This document shows positions 58,830 to 64,000 of a stretch of 64,000 nt of DNA, piece by piece (position 1 is the stretch's first letter; each line of letters begins with the position of its first letter). The position numbers were made by a program, and so were the translations under genes. Location of the stretch: assembly GCA_963969595.1 (NCBI GenBank), contig OZ018411.1:126501-190500 (forward strand), read 5' to 3'. This DNA is from Neckera pumila. Lineage: Eukaryota > Streptophyta > Bryopsida > Hypnales > Neckeraceae. The notes beneath the pieces were generated by a model. That model worked only from the letters and a program-made list of their open reading frames with translations. It did no database searches and was not told the DNA's origin.

Positions 58830-60675
58830 AGGTTTTCTGCAGTCAATGGACTATGAACCACCTGCACGACCTGCCATACAAAGTTTGCAAGGGAAAGCTA
58901 TGAAGGTTTTAAGGGTCCTGGACGAGATGCAGAACCTGGGCAAGGAGGTGAAGTTTTTCCCCAGCCAATGTGAGTATCTTCTCCAAAGAAGCATGGGAGC
59001 ATCAAAAAAACTTCTTGACTTGGGCGGTGGAACTGTTGAAGTGATCTCGGACGCCGACGACAACTATCACTTAGCTCCTTTGCTGACATCTCTAGACAGA
59101 TTGGGAACTTGCACGGAGGCTGCGAGGGAATTACTGCAACTGTGTGTTGACAGTGAAAAGGAGCACGAGGTCGCCCTTACACTCTCCTCTCGCCCACTTC
59201 CCGGTACTACAGATTCTCATCTTTCCAAGTTTGCTCTGGTGATTCGTGACCTGGATTGGTCCCTCGATGCATTCCGCTTTCTGTTGCACAATCCAGAAGC
59301 GCAACGTGCTAGCAGTACTGAAAGTGAACAACAATTCTGGCTGTCCAAATTTTTGTGGTGTGAGTCAAGAGGCAGGCTGGTTTATGTGGGAGACGGTGAG
59401 GACAAGGGCGCTGTTGAGTCCAGTACTGTGGCAGCTGATAATAAAAGACAAGCTCAAGACCAGCAATATCTAGTTTCAGACATGGAGAGTCACTTCACGA
59501 CCTTTCAAAACCCCAAGAAGACTGTCTCTAGTTCGTCTATGTTTCCTCTTCCTTTCCCAGGTCTAGAAAAGAAACCCAAGAAGCTCTCCAGTTCTCAGAT
59601 TGTTAGTTACATGTCCATTTTGAGTAACAGGTTGCATGAGGATGCATCCTTCGATGGCGACTCTAGTATCAGGACTGTTCCAGTTTGTTTTAGGATTCAG
59701 GGAAAACAAGAATACAAGGCAGTCCAGTTGATTGGAAAGGGAAGTTACAAGGAGGTTCACAAATGCCACTGGTTAGGAATGAATGTAGCCATCGCCACTG
59801 AATTGCAGCGTAACGGCCAGTCTGACCAAGGAGGAGAAGATTCCAGGACCGTCCTTGAAGCAGAGGCAGGATTGTTGGCAAGGGTGCAACATCCGAATGT
59901 TGTAACGTTCATAGGGTATGGCTACGACGAGGAGAATCGGCGAGGGTTCCAAGTGTCGGAGCTTATGGAATCAAGCCTTCGGTCTCTCATAAATAAAGGC
60001 TATCGCTCAAACACCAGGAGGTCCTCCTCTTATCCGTTCTCCGTCTCGCAATGCATCGACATATTGCTTCAAATTGTGGAAGCGATGATTCACGTGCATG
60101 AGTGTGGAGTGATATACCGGGATCTGAAAGCTGACAACTGCCTTGCTAATCGGAAGTCTGATGACCTTGGCTTGCTTGTGGCCGTGGTGAAGCTGACTGA
60201 TTTTGGAACATCCGAGCTGCAAAGCCCTGAGATGGGGTGTCATTTCAACACACCAAATCAAGGATCCCGTCGTTGGATGGCACCCGAGCTATATCAACGG
60301 CCCGGAGAAGAGGCGAAGCTCAGGTACACATGGTCTGCCGATGTCTACAGCTTCGGGATGACTTGCTACGAGGTCGTCACTGGCGAGGTGCCGTTTGGGA
60401 AATTATCTCTAAGATTGGTGGGAGAGGCGGTACGTGATGGTCTGCGGCCTCCCATTCCAGGCAACTGTCCGGATGCGTTGAGGGAGCTGATGACCAAGTG
60501 CTGGGCTCACAGTCCTGAAGACCGACCAACTTTTAAGGAGGTTCGGGAGATTTTGTGGCGTTCTAGATTATATCACACCATCTGGAAAACGCACTCGGAT
60601 CCTGAAGGAATGTACTCCGAACGACGCATTAGAAAGGAAAAAATGTTATGCGGTTTGATGCGTTGGACCCTCTGA
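58830..60675 (+). CDS. DUF1221 plus protein kinase-like domain, probable second coding exon of a GTPase-kinase gene
   Basis: If spliced to the GTPase exon the acceptor is TTGCCACAG before 58830, giving frame GFLQSMDYEPP and a fused protein of 887 residues. If independent, translation starts at Met 58846 (609 residues). The N-terminal ARPAIQSLQGKAMKVLRVLD...KFFPSQCEYLLQRS is typical of the DUF1221 region of plant kinases. The kinase domain starts at about 59705: Gly loop IGKGSYKEV; VAIA (59785-59796) where VAIK is expected, so the ATP-binding Lys is Ala; IYRDLKADN in place of HRDLKxxN; intact DFG (60199-60207); WMAPELY; SADVYSFGM; final Arg in EDRPTF. It resembles Raf/MLK-type Ser/Thr kinases. 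Loss of the Lys suggests a pseudokinase or an atypical kinase. The reading frame is otherwise uninterrupted. Confidence 0.8.
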
Positions 60676-61440
60676 ATTAAATACACTGCCGAGGGCGAAA
60701 ATCTTAGTAGGGTTCAGGCCTTAGATAGAAATCAGGTGGCTACAGTCGACTCGCCAATTGGGGCATGTGAAAGTCGATTCCATGTTCTGTTTTAAAATAT
60801 AAAAGATGACCATCATGGAGGAGGCTATTTTCCAGCCATGGACTCCTTTGCACATTTCATTTGTGGTATCACGTCTTGCTCCCTGATCAATCACTGGCTG
60901 CTTTACGAAATCTTTCTCAACGTGCAGGTCTCTTGATTGTGTTTCCAACATTGCCCATTCAAACAAAGGATGGGTCATATGTTAATACAACGCTAGAATG
61001 TAAGCCATTCTTCGTGACACATCCCGTACACTTGAGCATATTAATAGGAGGCTTAACAGTTCTATCGAGATCATTCCTTGCCCAGTTTCGTGACATTTAA
61101 TTCTACAGTCAGGAATTATGTATTAACCTGCTGCACAATGTTCAGCAATTGAGATTTGGATACGAGGTAAGAAAATTGGCTTTAAGTTTGGTTTTCCTAT
61201 TGCTACAGAAAACGTTATCTATAATATATGTGATACCCAAATTTGATGCATGTCAAAATTGATAGATTAGCTCTAGAGATTCAAGATTCTGAGACTGAGG
61301 ACCAATTCTGTTGTAAGTAGCTGAGGAGAGTGAAGAGTGATCAGGCAGTTGTTGCTACTCTTCTAGGGGGGATATAAGAGCAGAAGCGAATCCAAGACTA
61401 TTGTTACGGTTGACAGAGACCTTGGATGGGGAGGAGTCTG
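60676..61440. other. 3' flank of the kinase exon
   Basis: Probable 3' UTR, then intergenic DNA with short ORFs on both strands lacking motifs. Confidence 0.4.
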
Positions 61441-62920
61441 TTTCGAATGTTGGGTCATCAGATGGTGGATTTCATTGCCGACTCCTTCCAACACATTGAA
61501 ACTTTCCTTGTTCAGAGCCAGGTCCAGGTATTCACGCATTTGGATCCCTTCATACAAAATTCACTGTTATTAAAATAAAAAACGTACCCAAAACGACAAT
61601 TAAATGCCACTCAATGGGTGGGATTTCATGTGCCATTGACAACTAAATTTGCTGCTGTGCTGATAAATATGTAAATATATTACACTCCATTTACAAAATT
61701 GCGCACCGCTATGGTACGATTTCCAGCCCCATTCCTCCTCCCCGGATCTCTTAATCAAACTCATTCCTGTCCTTGACTGAGTATTCATGTTCGGCTTGCC
61801 GCACCATTTTAATGGAATTGCTCCAATTGAGCGAAATTGATCTTCCATGTGTGGAGCCGAGTTTGCTCTTCATGAGTTCTAGCTGTCTGTTTTAAACATC
61901 TCGTGTACCGGAAACTGCATCAACCACAGTCAACTTCTACTAACCTTGTGTTGATTTATATTTTGGATGTCACAAACTTTTAATGTTTCAGTCAGGGTAC
62001 TTGAAGAAACTGCTGCCTGGAAGTGCTCCTCGGATGCAATAATTGTTCGAGGAAGTCCTTGATGGAAACTCTCGATTTCCAGTCTTTTAGAACTCCCGAT
62101 CTCAAGTCAGTGCTACTAGGAATTGAAAGGACGCGTCTGATTTGCATGAGTCTCCAACTGAGATGAAAGAACTGAAGTCAGATCTAATCTAAAGAAGTCC
62201 GTTGCTGGATGATGGATGATGGACTTTGGCCATGGATCGATGTTGCAATCATGCGTGCAGATATCAACAGTAAACTCATGCCGGGCATTACTTACTGGCA
62301 GGGTCCGAGTTTCTTTGGCTACTACCCGGCCAACACCAGCACGGGGAGATGCGAACCTCCAGCCTCAGTGTGTTGGGCTTCAGCTGGATCACTTCCCCAG
62401 TCATCGCCCTGGTCCTGGACTTGCTGGCTCAGCTCCTCACTCTGCCCCACGACTTCCTGTCGTCCAGTAAAGCATCAATTTATGCATGCATTCATTAATT
62501 TCAGACCAAATCATATGTACAAGTTTCAATAACTAGCCAGATGGTCCACATCACTGATTTGGCTAGAGGTTCAGACCATTGAGAGATAGAAGGACAGTTG
62601 TTAATTTCAAGTATCGACATCAATGGAATGCAAGATCATGCGCGGAGCGCAACTGAAATGAGCAATGATTCATTCACGTTACTTACATACTTTTAGTTAG
62701 GATTTGCTGACGGACCCTACATACATTCTGATACATATGCAGGCGTAAAGGGCAGGGGGTAATTCAGGGTTTGGCATGCGAGACGTTGTTCGTGGTGATG
62801 TTAGCAGCCCGGAAGCAAGCCTTGATGCAGGCCGCCATGGAGGAGGGCCAAGCAACTAGGTTTTCTGGTAGGGGGGCTTTCTTCGCTCTGCGTGGCTTAG
62901 CCATCGTCATCTTCTGCTAG
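61441..62920 (+). pseudogene. Aromatic L-amino acid decarboxylase (TYDC/AAAD family) pseudogene, N-terminal part
   Basis: Three exon remnants are in the order of plant PLP-dependent aromatic decarboxylases. 61441-61527 encodes HQMVDFIADSFQHIETF and ends at a GT donor in phase 0. 61992 onward, after TGTTTCAG, continues SGYLKKLLPGSAP, then an in-frame TAA at 62040-62042, LFEEVLDG, and later MPGITYWQGPSFFGYYPANT. A frameshift near 62345 moves the match to another frame, LSVLGFSWITSPVIALVLDL and LLTLPHDFLSS (to about 62469). 62756-62920 reads GVIQGLACETLFVVMLAARK (the GGGxxxGTASE block), then decays and stops. The PLP-lysine region is absent. The family makes tyramine, tryptamine or phenylacetaldehydes; this copy cannot. 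Confidence 0.82.
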
Positions 62921-63011
62921 ACTTCATGATACATGAGCAGAGAATTTTGATGACCAATGTTATCTGGCGGTCATGTCGACTTCCATAGCGTTGTAACGTC
63001 CAGCTAGACTA

Positions 63012-63690
63012 ATAACGTAATCTCCTACCTCGTGGGACAATGGCAATGCAGGCCTTTCGAACACGCGGTCAACTGGGACGGCACGGTGGCCTTCCAGCAT
63101 GCGCAAAGCCTCCTCCATGGAGGGCCGTCACGTGTGCACAGAGCATGCCTACCATCACAAATCTCGTCATCACCGCTTGGATTTGACTGCTAGCATCGAC
63201 AATCCAGAGGTCGCTTGTTTACAATGAGCGACCAAGCCCAGTCGGTAATCAAGTCACTGGATCGCGTCTGCAAATCGCGTGAATCTGTTGACTCTCGTTC
63301 CAATTCTTGCGATTGTGCAAGTGCAGGACGGCCACTGAGAAGCTCCAGCAGGCAGACTCCGAAGCTGTAAACGTCACTCTTCTTGGAGAGCTGGTCATAC
63401 AGCGCGTACTCAGGCGCCCCATAGCCAGTGGTACCCTGGATGTGGCAACGAGGACTGAATGAATCATCTTTAGCTTTGAATTTGGCAAGGCCAAAGTCCG
63501 CAATATGGGCGTTCAACTTAGCATCCAGCAGGATGTTGCTGGCTTTGATATCATGGTGAATGACCTGTGGCTTTGCATCAGTACTGTGAAGGTAGGCTAG
63601 CCCCTGTGATGATAGCATCTTCAAGGCCATCGCCATTAATAAGGCTACTATATCTTGGGCCTGGTAGCTCGCGACCCCGACCATGTGATG
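63012..63690 (-). pseudogene. Receptor-like protein kinase pseudogene, C-terminal kinase lobe
   Basis: The minus-strand frame 63684-63190 encodes GLAYLHS, VIHHDIKASNILLD (catalytic loop, HHD in place of HRD), ADFGLAKF, GTTGYGAPEYAL, KKSDVYSFGVCLLELLSG and ITDWAWSL, the order of plant LRR/DUF26-type receptor kinases. At KRPLD the frame breaks. The expected WIVDAS...RFVMVGMLCAH follows in a second frame (63181-63107) and RPSMEEALRMLEG in a third, so there are at least two frameshifts. The N-lobe is not found up to the window edge. It may be a truncated relic or the last exon of a longer dead gene beyond the window. Confidence 0.75.
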
Positions 63691-64000
63691 GCAAGCCTGG
63701 AACGACTAGGTAGTCTTTTAAGTCCTGCACATACATTGGTGAGTAGGCTTCGTTTCTTTATGCACACACTCAATCGATTGCAGCGTAATAAAATCCAAAT
63801 TTCTTGAGAGTCATAATGTTTCGTATTCAAAACCATTACCTCAGAGCCAAGAATAATACCCACGGTCTCCAAGCATAATGTGAGTGGAGGAGTCCGAGAA
63901 GAAGCCAGGGCGAATTGACACTCATGCCACGCTTTTGGATGATAAAGGCGGATGAGGGATTGAATGCCATGTCCATCCCGCCTCAACCTCACCCCTTCTA
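63691..64000. other. Window edge next to the receptor kinase relic
   Basis: I see no kinase N-lobe and no other motif on either strand. The minus ORF 63992-63648 has no recognisable family. Confidence 0.35.

Noticed and set aside
58747..58845. N-terminal extension of the kinase ORF (MHYFFFSSKLSS...)
   Set aside because: This part overlaps the 20-bp inverted repeat and AT-rich intron DNA, and a splice acceptor lies at 58829. The DUF1221 homology begins after it.
1..64000. CRISPR arrays, bacterial operons, rRNA genes
   Set aside because: None seen. The window has plant-type introns and transposons. Ribosome binding sites and operons do not apply.

Overview
This window is nuclear DNA from a land plant. 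Genes contain many GT-AG introns, there is no operon structure, and AT-rich gene-poor tracts dominated by DNA-transposon remnants alternate with more GC-rich gene islands. A DUF1221-type kinase, an AIG1-like GTPase and a TBRG1-like FYRN/FYRC protein suggest a bryophyte (moss-like) genome. That placement is an inference and is not proven by the sequence.

Layout. About 0-11.7 kb is AT-rich repeat DNA built largely from one family of roughly 0.9 kb elements that sit between TTAA tetranucleotides and end in CCCCTAAAG. About 11.7-13.6 kb is an island with broken coding fragments on the minus strand. About 13.7-17.95 kb holds more repeats, including two well-delimited MITEs. A GC-rich leader and a four-exon 2-hydroxyacid dehydrogenase gene follow (20.04-22.80 kb). 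About 22.8-31.4 kb contains a decayed LINE, a CACTA-like foldback element and a long hairpin element. A 19-exon gene for a predicted 956-residue FYRN/FYRC protein occupies 31.40-39.24 kb. About 39.5-48.3 kb contains a second TTAA-flanked family, a broken minus-strand gene and a Harbinger-like element with a TTAA element nested in it. A broken plus-strand gene lies at 48.3-52.4 kb and a minisatellite at 53.4 kb.

The most unusual locus is at 55.41-60.68 kb. An AIG1-like GTPase exon and a DUF1221/kinase exon are separated by 2.6 kb made almost entirely of transposable elements. The splice sites are phase-compatible and would give one 887-residue GTPase-kinase protein. The intervening DNA is bounded by a perfect 20-bp inverted repeat. 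Both catalytic modules look degenerate: the P-loop Lys is Arg and the kinase VAIK Lys is Ala. The right end (61.4-63.7 kb) holds two pseudogenes, a plus-strand aromatic amino acid decarboxylase and a minus-strand receptor-like kinase.

Three genes look intact: the dehydrogenase, the FYR protein, and the GTPase/kinase locus. They are unrelated in function. The strongest theme of the window is activity of several MITE-class DNA transposon families, including two whose TTAA targets and C-rich termini resemble piggyBac-type elements.
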